DNA of 64,000 bases, taken from contig JANHCV010000017.1 of NCBI GenBank assembly GCA_025594325.1, forward strand, positions 186,001 to 250,000. Direction: 5' to 3'. The notes under the pieces are model-generated. The model was not told the origin of the DNA, searched no databases, and was given only the letters and a program-made list of their open reading frames with translations. Below are positions 39,901 to 52,564 of the stretch, one piece after another (within the stretch, counting starts at the first letter, position 1; each line of letters begins with the position of its first letter). Source of the DNA: Blastocladiella emersonii ATCC 22665 (lineage: Eukaryota; Blastocladiomycota; Blastocladiomycetes; Blastocladiales; Blastocladiaceae). The translations under genes and the position numbers were made by a program.

Positions 39901-40150
39901 ATGTCCAGTGCTGCCCATGCTTTCATGGCCGCGGGGTCCGTCAGAACGCCTTGCAATGCGTGCGCCTGCATGCACCTGCACTGCAGAGCGCTGCAGAGGG
40001 CTGCACAGCGCTGCGGAGGGCTGCAGAGGGCTAAGGCGGCAGGGCTTCTCCTCCTGCAGGGGACAGTACCAAGGCCAAGGAGTGCTAGTGACTACTAACG
40101 GAATGGTGATTGGCCCCCTTCACACGCTCCTGGCAGGACTGCGTGTGGGC
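36944..40150 (+). repeat. Unit U14, 3207 bp, ten 138-mers (extra g/f')
   Basis: Block 37721-39100. After f'' there is one extra copy (38549-38686) that starts like g and ends like f', followed by a normal g. It carries a private T to C at 38658 that destroys the CCATGG otherwise typical of the position. Nine heptamers from 39637. Confidence 0.94.
38549..38686 (+). repeat. Inserted chimeric 138-mer g/f' in U14
   Basis: The first half has the g markers (gcacgtccagc). The second half has cgacccaacaagatatttgac as in f' rather than the aaagtatctgacaaccg of g. A complete g follows at 38687. This is what an unequal exchange between g of one unit and f' of another would leave. Confidence 0.85.
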
Positions 40151-43100
40151 GTGCGGGCGTTTGTGCGTGCGTGCCTTGATTCGTCCACCATCATACGCGC
40201 AAAGTGACCAAGTGACCAAGTGACCAAGTGACCAAGGTGACCAAGGTGACCAAGGTGACCAAGGTGACCAAGGTGACCAAGTGACACACAAGCACCAAGC
40301 TAGGGTGGCCGGGCGGCCATGGAACGTACTGCATGGGAACCATTACCGTGGACTGGCCGCGGCCATTTATCGCAGCACAGCCCTGCCTGGCTCAGGACGC
40401 GGCGGGCGTGGGAGGCAGGCAGGGTAGATCGGTAGCAGCAGCAGGACCTGGCTAGCTGGCTGTCAAACAACACAAGTGAAGGGGTGCGTGAGGGAGGGTG
40501 TGTTGAATGAATGGATGGGTGGATGCAGGCAGAGAGAGACCTTCATACGTGTCGTGGGTGATGAGGATTGGTTGGCCACCATCCACCAACGCCATGGCAT
40601 GGCTGCGGGTGTCGCTGCGTGCGCCTTGGCGGGTGGTGTTGGTGGGTGGGTGGTCTTGGTGGGTGCTGTGGTGGTAGTGGAGCTAGAGTGGTGCCGTGGG
40701 GCTCTTGGGGTCCCCTTTCCTTCCTGTCTGGCCTAGGTGGGTCGGCGGACGCAGCGCGCATGCGGGCAAGGTAACAACATTGCTCACGCAATGGATCATG
40801 TATTTTATGGCAAGTAGTCTGCGAAGCAGAGACGGGGATGTCCGGCCCAATCGGACCCTCCACGGATCACAATATGCACGCAATGAATTGACTGATGATA
40901 GGGATGTACCAAACCAGCCACGTAGACAATTGTCGTGGTTGTCGAACAAAACCATATTCAAATCTTTGGCAACGCGCCTGTCCAGCTAGCCAGGGACCCA
41001 TGAATCACAGTATCGACCCAACAAGATACTAGACCATGGTAATATAGTAAACCAACCTCGTACATAATTGTCATGGTACTCAAACAAAACCATATTCAAG
41101 TCTTTGCTTTCCCGCATATCCAGCTGGCCAGGGACCCATAAATCACAGTATCGAACGAACAAGATATCTTACCATGGAAATATAGTTAACCAGCCACGCG
41201 GACAATTGTCATGGTACTCAATCGAGACCACATTCAAGTCTTTGCTCTCCCGCATGTCAAGCTGGTTGAAGGCCCATTAATCACAGTATCGACCCAACAA
41301 GATATTTGACCATGGAAACATAGTAAACCAGCCACGCGGATAATTGTCATGGTACTCAATCAAAACCATATTCATATTTTTGCTTCCCCGTATGTCAAGC
41401 TGGTTGAAGACCCATAACTCACAGTATCGACCCAACAAGATATTTGACCATGGAAACATAGTAAACCAGCCACGCGGATAATTGTCATGGTACTCAATCA
41501 AAACCATATTCATATTTTTGCTTCCCCGCATGTCAAGCTGGTTGAAGACCCATAAATCACAGTATCGAACCAACAAAATATCTGACCATGGAAATATAGT
41601 TAACCAGCCACGCGGACAATTGTCATGGTACTCAATCGAAACCACATTCAAGTCTTTGCTCTCCCGCATGTCAAGCTGGTTGAAGGCCCATAAATCACAG
41701 TATCGACCCAACAAGATATTTGACCATGGAAATATAGTAAACCAGCCACGCGGATAATTGTCATGGTACTCAATCAAAACCATATTCAAGTCTTTGCTTT
41801 CCCGCACGTCCAGCTGGTTGAAGGCCCATAAATCACAGTATCGACCCAACAAAGTATCTGACAACCGAAATATAGCAGACAATCCACGCAGACAATTGTC
41901 ATGCCACCTAATCAAAACCATATTCAAGTCTTTGCTTTCCCACATGTCAAGCTGGTTGAAGGCCCATAAATCACAGTATCGAACCAACGAAATATCTGAC
42001 CATGGAGATATAGTAAAGCAGCCACGCAGATAATTGTCATGGTACTTAATCAAAACCATATTCATATTTTTGCTTCCCCGCATGTCAAGCTGGTTGAAGG
42101 CCCATAAATCACAGTATCGAACGAACAAGATATCTTACCATGGAAATATAGTTAACCAGCCACGCAAATGATTGTCATGCCACTTAATCAAAACCATACT
42201 CAAATGGTCGATTACCCTCACGTCCAAGCGGCCAAGGACCCAAACCGCCAGATACCCAAATCTACGACCACGTTGCGCACACTCCACTAGCCAACTCTTC
42301 GATCCCCTAATTATGGAGCCCGTCGTCAAAGTCCACGGTCCAATCAACGAGGTAAACAGCGAACTTGTCAAACTGCCAACCTGCCAACCAAACACCCACG
42401 CCGCTTCTCAAGCCACGGTGGGCCCGCGCATTTGCGTTGCCGTCCCAGCCAACGAAGGAATGACTGATGAGCCCTGGTAGCCTGCTAGACTGACAGCCTG
42501 ACAGCGCCCGCTCAGTTGCTATTATCTATCTCGTAGGTAGTCTGGGAGGAGTTCGTTAGTCGATACGCGACCAGTCTCCTCCTGGCTGCCCGCTCTGCTG
42601 CCATCTCCAAGGCCCGCATGAAGATGGGCCAGGGAGGTTTACGAGCATTTCCTATCTCTCCTCTCTCCGTGTGAAACCATTCACCCGCGGACGGATGCGC
42701 ACCACGCACCGTGCACCGCGCACCGCGCACCGCGCACCGCGCACCGTGCACCGCGCACCGCGCACCGCGCACAGCGCACCGCGGACAGCGCCCGATGCAC
42801 CACACGCTGCGCACACGGCGCCAACGGCCACGCTGGTGTCACGCACACACACTCGCATGAACGGCAAGCAGGCAAGGCTTCCTCAACTCAACCATGATCC
42901 ATCGTCCATGTCTGCTCGCTCCAACGGGTGCGCCTGCCTACCCTCCCAGTGCCATCGATTGATTGATTCATGTCCAGTGCTGCCCATGCTTTCATGGCCG
43001 CGGGGTCCGTCAGAACGCCTTGCAATGCGTGCGCCTGCATGCACCTGCACTGCAGAGCGCTGCAGAGGGCTGCACAGCGCTGCGGAGGGCTGCAGAGGGC

Positions 43101-43219
43101 TAAGGCGGCAGGGCTTCTCCTCCTGCAGGGGACAGTACCAAGGCCAAGGAGTGCTAGTGACTACTAACGGAATGGTGATTGGCCCCCTTCACACGCTCCT
43201 GGCAGGACTGCGTGTGGGC
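40151..43219 (+). repeat. Unit U15, 3069 bp, nine 138-mers with d and f'
   Basis: Block 40928-42169. It combines d (not d') with f', a pairing not seen elsewhere in the window. It has a private A to G at 42007 in the 3' part of h, which changes both open frames (N to D on plus, F to S on minus). Nine heptamers from 42706. Confidence 0.94.
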
Positions 43220-46200
43220 GTGCGGGCGTTTGTGCGTGCGTGCCTTGATTCGTCCACCATCATACGCGCAAAGTGACCAAGTGACCAAGTGACCAAGTGA
43301 CCAAGGTGACCAAGGTGACCAAGGTGACCAAGGTGACCAAGGTGACCAAGTGACACACAAGCACCAAGCTAGGGTGGCCGGGCGGCCATGGAACGTACTG
43401 CATGGGAACCATTACCGTGGACTGGCCGCGGCCATTTATCGCAGCACAGCCCTGCCTGGCTCAGGACGCGGCGGGCGTGGGAGGCAGGCAGGGTAGATCG
43501 GTAGCAGCAGCAGGACCTGGCTAGCTGGCTGTCAAACAACACAAGTGAAGGGGTGCGTGAGGGAGGGTGTGTTGAATGAATGGATGGGTGGATGCAGGCA
43601 GAGAGAGACCTTCATACGTGTCGTGGGTGATGAGGATTGGTTGGCCACCATCCACCAACGCCATGGCATGGCTGCGGGTGTCGCTGCGTGCGCCTTGGCG
43701 GGTGGTGTTGGTGGGTGGGTGGTCTTGGTGGGTGCTGTGGTGGTAGTGGAGCTAGAGTGGTGCCGTGGGGCTCTTGGGGTCCCCTTTCCTTCCTGTCTGG
43801 CCTAGGTGGGTCGGCGGACGCAGCGCGCATGCGGGCAAGGTAACAACATTGCTCACGCAATGGATCATGTATTTTATGGCAAGTAGTCTGCGAAGCAGAG
43901 ACGGGGATGTCCGGCCCAATCGGACCCTCCACGGATCACAATATGCACGCAATGAATTGACTGATGATAGGGATGTACCAAACCAGCCACGTAGACAATT
44001 GTCGTGGTTGTCGAACAAAACCATATTCAAATCTTTGGCAACGCGCCTGTCCAGCTAGCCAGGGACCCATGAATCACAGTATCGACCCAACAAGATATTA
44101 GACCATGGTAATATAGTAAACCAACCTCGTACATAATTGTCATGGTACTCAAACAAAACCATATTCAAGTCTTTGCTTTCCCGCATATCCAGCTGGCCAG
44201 GGACCCATAAATCACAGTATCGAACGAACAAGATATCTTACCATGGAAATATAGTTAACCAGCCACGCGGACAATTGTCATGGTACTCAATCGAGACCAC
44301 ATTCAAGTCTTTGCTCTCCCGCATGTCAAGCTGGTTGAAGGCCCATTAATCACAGTATCGACCCAACAAGATATTTGACCATGGAAACATAGTAAACCAG
44401 CCACGCGGATAATTGTCATGGTACTCAATCAAAACCATATTCATATTTTTGCTTCCCCGTATGTCAAGCTGGTTGAAGACCCATAACTCACAGTATCGAC
44501 CCAACAAGATATTTGACCATGGAAACATAGTAAACCAGCCACGCGGATAATTGTCATGGTACTCAATCAAAACCATATTCATATTTTTGCTTCCCCGCAT
44601 GTCAAGCTGGTTGAAGACCCATAAATCACAGTATCGAACCAACAAAATATCTGACCATGGAAATATAGTTAACCAGCCACGCGGACAATTGTCATGGTAC
44701 TCAATCGAAACCACATTCAAGTCTTTGCTCTCCCGCATGTCAAGCTGGTTGAAGGCCCATTAATCACAGTATCGACCCAACAAGATATTTGACCATGGAA
44801 ACATAGTAAACCAGCCACGCGGATAATTGTCATGGTACTCAATCAAAACCATATTCAAGTCTTTGCTTTCCCGCACGTCCAGCTGGTTGAAGGCCCATAA
44901 ATCACAGTATCGACCCAACAAAGTATCTGACAACCGAAATATAGCAGACAATCCACGCAGACAATTGTCATGCCACCTAATCAAAACCATATTCAAGTCT
45001 TTGCTTTCCCACATGTCAAGCTGGTTGAAGGCCCATAAATCACAGTATCGAACCAACGAAATATCTGACCATGGAAATATAGTAAAGCAGCCACGCAGAT
45101 AATTGTCATGGTACTTAATCAAAACCATATTCATATTTTTGCTTCCCCGCATGTCAAGCTGGTTGAAGGCCCATAAATCACAGTATCGAACGAACAAGAT
45201 ATCTTACCATGGAAATATAGTTAACCAGCCACGCAAATGATTGTCATGCCACTTAATCAAAACCATACTCAAATGGTCGATTACCCTCACGTCCAAGCGG
45301 CCAAGGACCCAAACCGCCAGATACCCAAATCTACGACCACGTTGCGCACACTCCACTAGCCAACTCTTCGATCCCCTAATTATGGAGCCCGTCGTCAAAG
45401 TCCACGGTCCAATCAACGAGGTAAACAGCGAACTTGTCAAACTGCCAACCTGCCAACCAAACACCCACGCCGCTTCTCAAGCCACGGTGGGCCCGCGCAT
45501 TTGCGTTGCCGTCCCAGCCAACGAAGGAATGACTGATGAGCCCTGGTAGCCTGCTAGACTGACAGCCTGACAGCGCCCGCTCAGTTGCTATTATCTATCT
45601 CGTAGGTAGTCTGGGAGGAGTTCGTTAGTCGATACGCGACCAGTCTCCTCCTGGCTGCCCGCTCTGCTGCCATCTCCAAGGCCCGCATGAAGATGGGCCA
45701 GGGAGGTTTACGAGCATTTCCTATCTCTCCTCTCTCCGTGTGAAACCATTCACCCGCGGACGGATGCGCACCACGCACCGTGCACCGCGCACCGCGCACC
45801 GCGCACCGCGCACCGTGCACCGCGCACCGCGCACCGCGCACAGCGCACCGCGGACAGCGCCCGATGCACCACACGCTGCGCACACGGCGCCAACGGCCAC
45901 GCTGGTGTCACGCACACACACTCGCATGAACGGCAAGCAGGCAAGGCTTCCTCAACTCAACCATGATCCATCGTCCATGTCTGCTCGCTCCAACGGGTGC
46001 GCCTGCCTACCCTCCCAGTGCCATCGATTGATTGATTCATGTCCAGTGCTGCCCATGCTTTCATGGCCGCGGGGTCCGTCAGAACGCCTTGCAATGCGTG
46101 CGCCTGCATGCACCTGCACTGCAGAGCGCTGCAGAGGGCTGCACAGCGCTGCGGAGGGCTGCAGAGGGCTAAGGCGGCAGGGCTTCTCCTCCTGCAGGGG

Positions 46201-46288
46201 ACAGTACCAAGGCCAAGGAGTGCTAGTGACTACTAACGGAATGGTGATTGGCCCCCTTCACACGCTCCTGGCAGGACTGCGTGTGGGC
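43220..46288 (+). repeat. Unit U16, 3069 bp, nine 138-mers with f''
   Basis: Block 43997-45238, gatattag in a, f'' at position six, nine heptamers from 45775. The same haplotype as U18. Confidence 0.94.
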
Positions 46289-49200
46289 GTGCGGGCGTTT
46301 GTGCGTGCGTGCCTTGATTCGTCCACCATCATACGCGCAAAGTGACCAAGTGACCAAGTGACCAAGTGACCAAGGTGACCAAGGTGACCAAGGTGACCAA
46401 GGTGACCAAGGTGACCAAGTGACACACAAGCACCAAGCTAGGGTGGCCGGGCGGCCATGGAACGTACTGCATGGGAACCATTACCGTGGACTGGCCGCGG
46501 CCATTTATCGCAGCACAGCCCTGCCTGGCTCAGGACGCGGCGGGCGTGGGAGGCAGGCAGGGTAGATCGGTAGCAGCAGCAGGACCTGGCTAGCTGGCTG
46601 TCAAACAACACAAGTGAAGGGGTGCGTGAGGGAGGGTGTGTTGAATGAATGGATGGGTGGATGCAGGCAGAGAGAGACCTTCATACGTGTCGTGGGTGAT
46701 GAGGATTGGTTGGCCACCATCCACCAACGCCATGGCATGGCTGCGGGTGTCGCTGCGTGCGCCTTGGCGGGTGGTGTTGGTGGGTGGGTGGTCTTGGTGG
46801 GTGCTGTGGTGGTAGTGGAGCTAGAGTGGTGCCGTGGGGCTCTTGGGGTCCCCTTTCCTTCCTGTCTGGCCTAGGTGGGTCGGCGGACGCAGCGCGCATG
46901 CGGGCAAGGTAACAACATTGCTCACGCAATGGATCATGTATTTTATGGCAAGTAGTCTGCGAAGCAGAGACGGGGATGTCCGGCCCAATCGGACCCTCCA
47001 CGGATCACAATATGCACGCAATGAATTGACTGATGATAGGGATGTACCAAACCAGCCACGTAGACAATTGTCGTGGTTGTCGAACAAAACCATATTCAAA
47101 TCTTTGGCAACGCGCCTGTCCAGCTAGCCAGGGACCCATGAATCACAGTATCGACCCAACAAGATATTAGACCATGGTAATATAGTAAACCAACCTCGTA
47201 CATAATTGTCATGGTACTCAAACAAAACCATATTCAAGTCTTTGCTTTCCCGCATATCCAGCTGGCCAGGGACCCATGAATCACAGTATCGACCCAACAA
47301 GATATTAGACCATGGTAATATAGTAAACCAACCTCGTACATAATTGTCATGGTACTCAAACAAAACCATATTCAAGTCTTTGCTTTCCCGCATATCCAGC
47401 TGGCCAGGGACCCATAAATCACAGTATCGAACGAACAAGATATCTTACCATGGAAATATAGTTAACCAGCCACGCGGACAATTGTCATGGTACTCAATCG
47501 AGACCACATTCAAGTCTTTGCTCTCCCGCATGTCAAGCTGGTTGAAGGCCCATTAATCACAGTATCGACCCAACAAGATATTTGACCATGGAAACATAGT
47601 AAACCAGCCACGCGGATAATTGTCATGGTACTCAATCAAAACCATATTCATATTTTTGCTTCCCCGTATGTCAAGCTGGTTGAAGACCCATAACTCACAG
47701 TATCGACCCAACAAGATATTTGACCATGGAAACATAGTAAACCAGCCACGCGGATAATTGTCATGGTACTCAATCAAAACCATATTCATATTTTTGCTTC
47801 CCCGCATGTCAAGCTGGTTGAAGACCCATAAATCACAGTATCGAACCAACAAAATATCTGACCATGGAAATATAGTTAACCAGCCACGCGGACAATTGTC
47901 ATGGTACTCAATCGAAACCACATTCAAGTCTTTGCTCTCCCGCATGTCAAGCTGGTTGAAGGCCCATTAATCACAGTATCGACCCAACAAGATATTTGAC
48001 CATGGAAACATAGTAAACCAGCCACGCGGATAATTGTCATGGTACTCAATCAAAACCATATTCAAGTCTTTGCTTTCCCGCACGTCCAGCTGGTTGAAGG
48101 CCCATAAATCACAGTATCGACCCAACAAAGTATCTGACAACCGAAATATAGCAGACAATCCACGCAGACAATTGTCATGCCACCTAATCAAAACCATATT
48201 CAAGTCTTTGCTTTCCCACATGTCAAGCTGGTTGAAGGCCCATAAATCACAGTATCGAACCAACGAAATATCTGACCATGGAAATATAGTAAAGCAGCCA
48301 CGCAGATAATTGTCATGGTACTTAATCAAAACCATATTCATATTTTTGCTTCCCCGCATGTCAAGCTGGTTGAAGGCCCATAAATCACAGTATCGAACGA
48401 ACAAGATATCTTACCATGGAAATATAGTTAACCAGCCACGCAAATGATTGTCATGCCACTTAATCAAAACCATACTCAAATGGTCGATTACCCTCACGTC
48501 CAAGCGGCCAAGGACCCAAACCGCCAGATACCCAAATCTACGACCACGTTGCGCACACTCCACTAGCCAACTCTTCGATCCCCTAATTATGGAGCCCGTC
48601 GTCAAAGTCCACGGTCCAATCAACGAGGTAAACAGCGAACTTGTCAAACTGCCAACCTGCCAACCAAACACCCACGCCGCTTCTCAAGCCACGGTGGGCC
48701 CGCGCATTTGCGTTGCCGTCCCAGCCAACGAAGGAATGACTGATGAGCCCTGGTAGCCTGCTAGACTGACAGCCTGACAGCGCCCGCTCAGTTGCTATTA
48801 TCTATCTCGTAGGTAGTCTGGGAGGAGTTCGTTAGTCGATACGCGACCAGTCTCCTCCTGGCTGCCCGCTCTGCTGCCATCTCCAAGGCCCGCATGAAGA
48901 TGGGCCAGGGAGGTTTACGAGCATTTCCTATCTCTCCTCTCTCCGTGTGAAACCATTCACCCGCGGACGGATGCGCACCACGCACCGTGCACCGCGCACC
49001 GCGCACCGCGCACCGCGCACCGTGCACCGCGCACCGCGCACCGCGCACAGCGCACCGCGGACAGCGCCCGATGCACCACACGCTGCGCACACGGCGCCAA
49101 CGGCCACGCTGGTGTCACGCACACACACTCGCATGAACGGCAAGCAGGCAAGGCTTCCTCAACTCAACCATGATCCATCGTCCATGTCTGCTCGCTCCAA

Positions 49201-49495
49201 CGGGTGCGCCTGCCTACCCTCCCAGTGCCATCGATTGATTGATTCATGTCCAGTGCTGCCCATGCTTTCATGGCCGCGGGGTCCGTCAGAACGCCTTGCA
49301 ATGCGTGCGCCTGCATGCACCTGCACTGCAGAGCGCTGCAGAGGGCTGCACAGCGCTGCGGAGGGCTGCAGAGGGCTAAGGCGGCAGGGCTTCTCCTCCT
49401 GCAGGGGACAGTACCAAGGCCAAGGAGTGCTAGTGACTACTAACGGAATGGTGATTGGCCCCCTTCACACGCTCCTGGCAGGACTGCGTGTGGGC
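46289..49495 (+). repeat. Unit U17, 3207 bp, ten 138-mers (extra b/a)
   Basis: Block 47066-48445. The extra copy is near the left edge: 47204-47341 starts like b and ends like a, and a normal b follows at 47342. The unit has the same length as U14 but by a duplication at a different place. Nine heptamers from 48982. Confidence 0.94.
47204..47341 (+). repeat. Inserted chimeric 138-mer b/a in U17
   Basis: It begins with the b markers (ctcaaacaaaacc, catatccagctggcc) and ends with those of a (cccatgaatcac, gatattagacc, aacctcgtacat). A normal b follows at 47342. It is the only example in the window of copy gain at the left edge of the 138-mer block. Confidence 0.85.
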
Positions 49496-52400
49496 GTGCG
49501 GGCGTTTGTGCGTGCGTGCCTTGATTCGTCCACCATCATACGCGCAAAGTGACCAAGTGACCAAGTGACCAAGTGACCAAGGTGACCAAGGTGACCAAGG
49601 TGACCAAGGTGACCAAGGTGACCAAGTGACACACAAGCACCAAGCTAGGGTGGCCGGGCGGCCATGGAACGTACTGCATGGGAACCATTACCGTGGACTG
49701 GCCGCGGCCATTTATCGCAGCACAGCCCTGCCTGGCTCAGGACGCGGCGGGCGTGGGAGGCAGGCAGGGTAGATCGGTAGCAGCAGCAGGACCTGGCTAG
49801 CTGGCTGTCAAACAACACAAGTGAAGGGGTGCGTGAGGGAGGGTGTGTTGAATGAATGGATGGGTGGATGCAGGCAGAGAGAGACCTTCATACGTGTCGT
49901 GGGTGATGAGGATTGGTTGGCCACCATCCACCAACGCCATGGCATGGCTGCGGGTGTCGCTGCGTGCGCCTTGGCGGGTGGTGTTGGTGGGTGGGTGGTC
50001 TTGGTGGGTGCTGTGGTGGTAGTGGAGCTAGAGTGGTGCCGTGGGGCTCTTGGGGTCCCCTTTCCTTCCTGTCTGGCCTAGGTGGGTCGGCGGACGCAGC
50101 GCGCATGCGGGCAAGGTAACAACATTGCTCACGCAATGGATCATGTATTTTATGGCAAGTAGTCTGCGAAGCAGAGACGGGGATGTCCGGCCCAATCGGA
50201 CCCTCCACGGATCACAATATGCACGCAATGAATTGACTGATGATAGGGATGTACCAAACCAGCCACGTAGACAATTGTCGTGGTTGTCGAACAAAACCAT
50301 ATTCAAATCTTTGGCAACGCGCCTGTCCAGCTAGCCAGGGACCCATGAATCACAGTATCGACCCAACAAGATATTAGACCATGGTAATATAGTAAACCAA
50401 CCTCGTACATAATTGTCATGGTACTCAAACAAAACCATATTCAAGTCTTTGCTTTCCCGCATATCCAGCTGGCCAGGGACCCATAAATCACAGTATCGAA
50501 CGAACAAGATATCTTACCATGGAAATATAGTTAACCAGCCACGCGGACAATTGTCATGGTACTCAATCGAGACCACATTCAAGTCTTTGCTCTCCCGCAT
50601 GTCAAGCTGGTTGAAGGCCCATTAATCACAGTATCGACCCAACAAGATATTTGACCATGGAAACATAGTAAACCAGCCACGCGGATAATTGTCATGGTAC
50701 TCAATCAAAACCATATTCATATTTTTGCTTCCCCGTATGTCAAGCTGGTTGAAGACCCATAACTCACAGTATCGACCCAACAAGATATTTGACCATGGAA
50801 ACATAGTAAACCAGCCACGCGGATAATTGTCATGGTACTCAATCAAAACCATATTCATATTTTTGCTTCCCCGCATGTCAAGCTGGTTGAAGACCCATAA
50901 ATCACAGTATCGAACCAACAAAATATCTGACCATGGAAATATAGTTAACCAGCCACGCGGACAATTGTCATGGTACTCAATCGAAACCACATTCAAGTCT
51001 TTGCTCTCCCGCATGTCAAGCTGGTTGAAGGCCCATTAATCACAGTATCGACCCAACAAGATATTTGACCATGGAAACATAGTAAACCAGCCACGCGGAT
51101 AATTGTCATGGTACTCAATCAAAACCATATTCAAGTCTTTGCTTTCCCGCACGTCCAGCTGGTTGAAGGCCCATAAATCACAGTATCGACCCAACAAAGT
51201 ATCTGACAACCGAAATATAGCAGACAATCCACGCAGACAATTGTCATGCCACCTAATCAAAACCATATTCAAGTCTTTGCTTTCCCACATGTCAAGCTGG
51301 TTGAAGGCCCATAAATCACAGTATCGAACCAACGAAATATCTGACCATGGAAATATAGTAAAGCAGCCACGCAGATAATTGTCATGGTACTTAATCAAAA
51401 CCATATTCATATTTTTGCTTCCCCGCATGTCAAGCTGGTTGAAGGCCCATAAATCACAGTATCGAACGAACAAGATATCTTACCATGGAAATATAGTTAA
51501 CCAGCCACGCAAATGATTGTCATGCCACTTAATCAAAACCATACTCAAATGGTCGATTACCCTCACGTCCAAGCGGCCAAGGACCCAAACCGCCAGATAC
51601 CCAAATCTACGACCACGTTGCGCACACTCCACTAGCCAACTCTTCGATCCCCTAATTATGGAGCCCGTCGTCAAAGTCCACGGTCCAATCAACGAGGTAA
51701 ACAGCGAACTTGTCAAACTGCCAACCTGCCAACCAAACACCCACGCCGCTTCTCAAGCCACGGTGGGCCCGCGCATTTGCGTTGCCGTCCCAGCCAACGA
51801 AGGAATGACTGATGAGCCCTGGTAGCCTGCTAGACTGACAGCCTGACAGCGCCCGCTCAGTTGCTATTATCTATCTCGTAGGTAGTCTGGGAGGAGTTCG
51901 TTAGTCGATACGCGACCAGTCTCCTCCTGGCTGCCCGCTCTGCTGCCATCTCCAAGGCCCGCATGAAGATGGGCCAGGGAGGTTTACGAGCATTTCCTAT
52001 CTCTCCTCTCTCCGTGTGAAACCATTCACCCGCGGACGGATGCGCACCACGCACCGTGCACCGCGCACCGCGCACCGCGCACCGCGCACCGTGCACCGCG
52101 CACCGCGCACCGCGCACAGCGCACCGCGGACAGCGCCCGATGCACCACACGCTGCGCACACGGCGCCAACGGCCACGCTGGTGTCACGCACACACACTCG
52201 CATGAACGGCAAGCAGGCAAGGCTTCCTCAACTCAACCATGATCCATCGTCCATGTCTGCTCGCTCCAACGGGTGCGCCTGCCTACCCTCCCAGTGCCAT
52301 CGATTGATTGATTCATGTCCAGTGCTGCCCATGCTTTCATGGCCGCGGGGTCCGTCAGAACGCCTTGCAATGCGTGCGCCTGCATGCACCTGCACTGCAG

Positions 52401-52564
52401 AGCGCTGCAGAGGGCTGCACAGCGCTGCGGAGGGCTGCAGAGGGCTAAGGCGGCAGGGCTTCTCCTCCTGCAGGGGACAGTACCAAGGCCAAGGAGTGCT
52501 AGTGACTACTAACGGAATGGTGATTGGCCCCCTTCACACGCTCCTGGCAGGACTGCGTGTGGGC
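49496..52564 (+). repeat. Unit U18, 3069 bp, nine 138-mers with f''
   Basis: Block 50273-51514, nine heptamers from 52051. Same type as U16. Confidence 0.94.
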
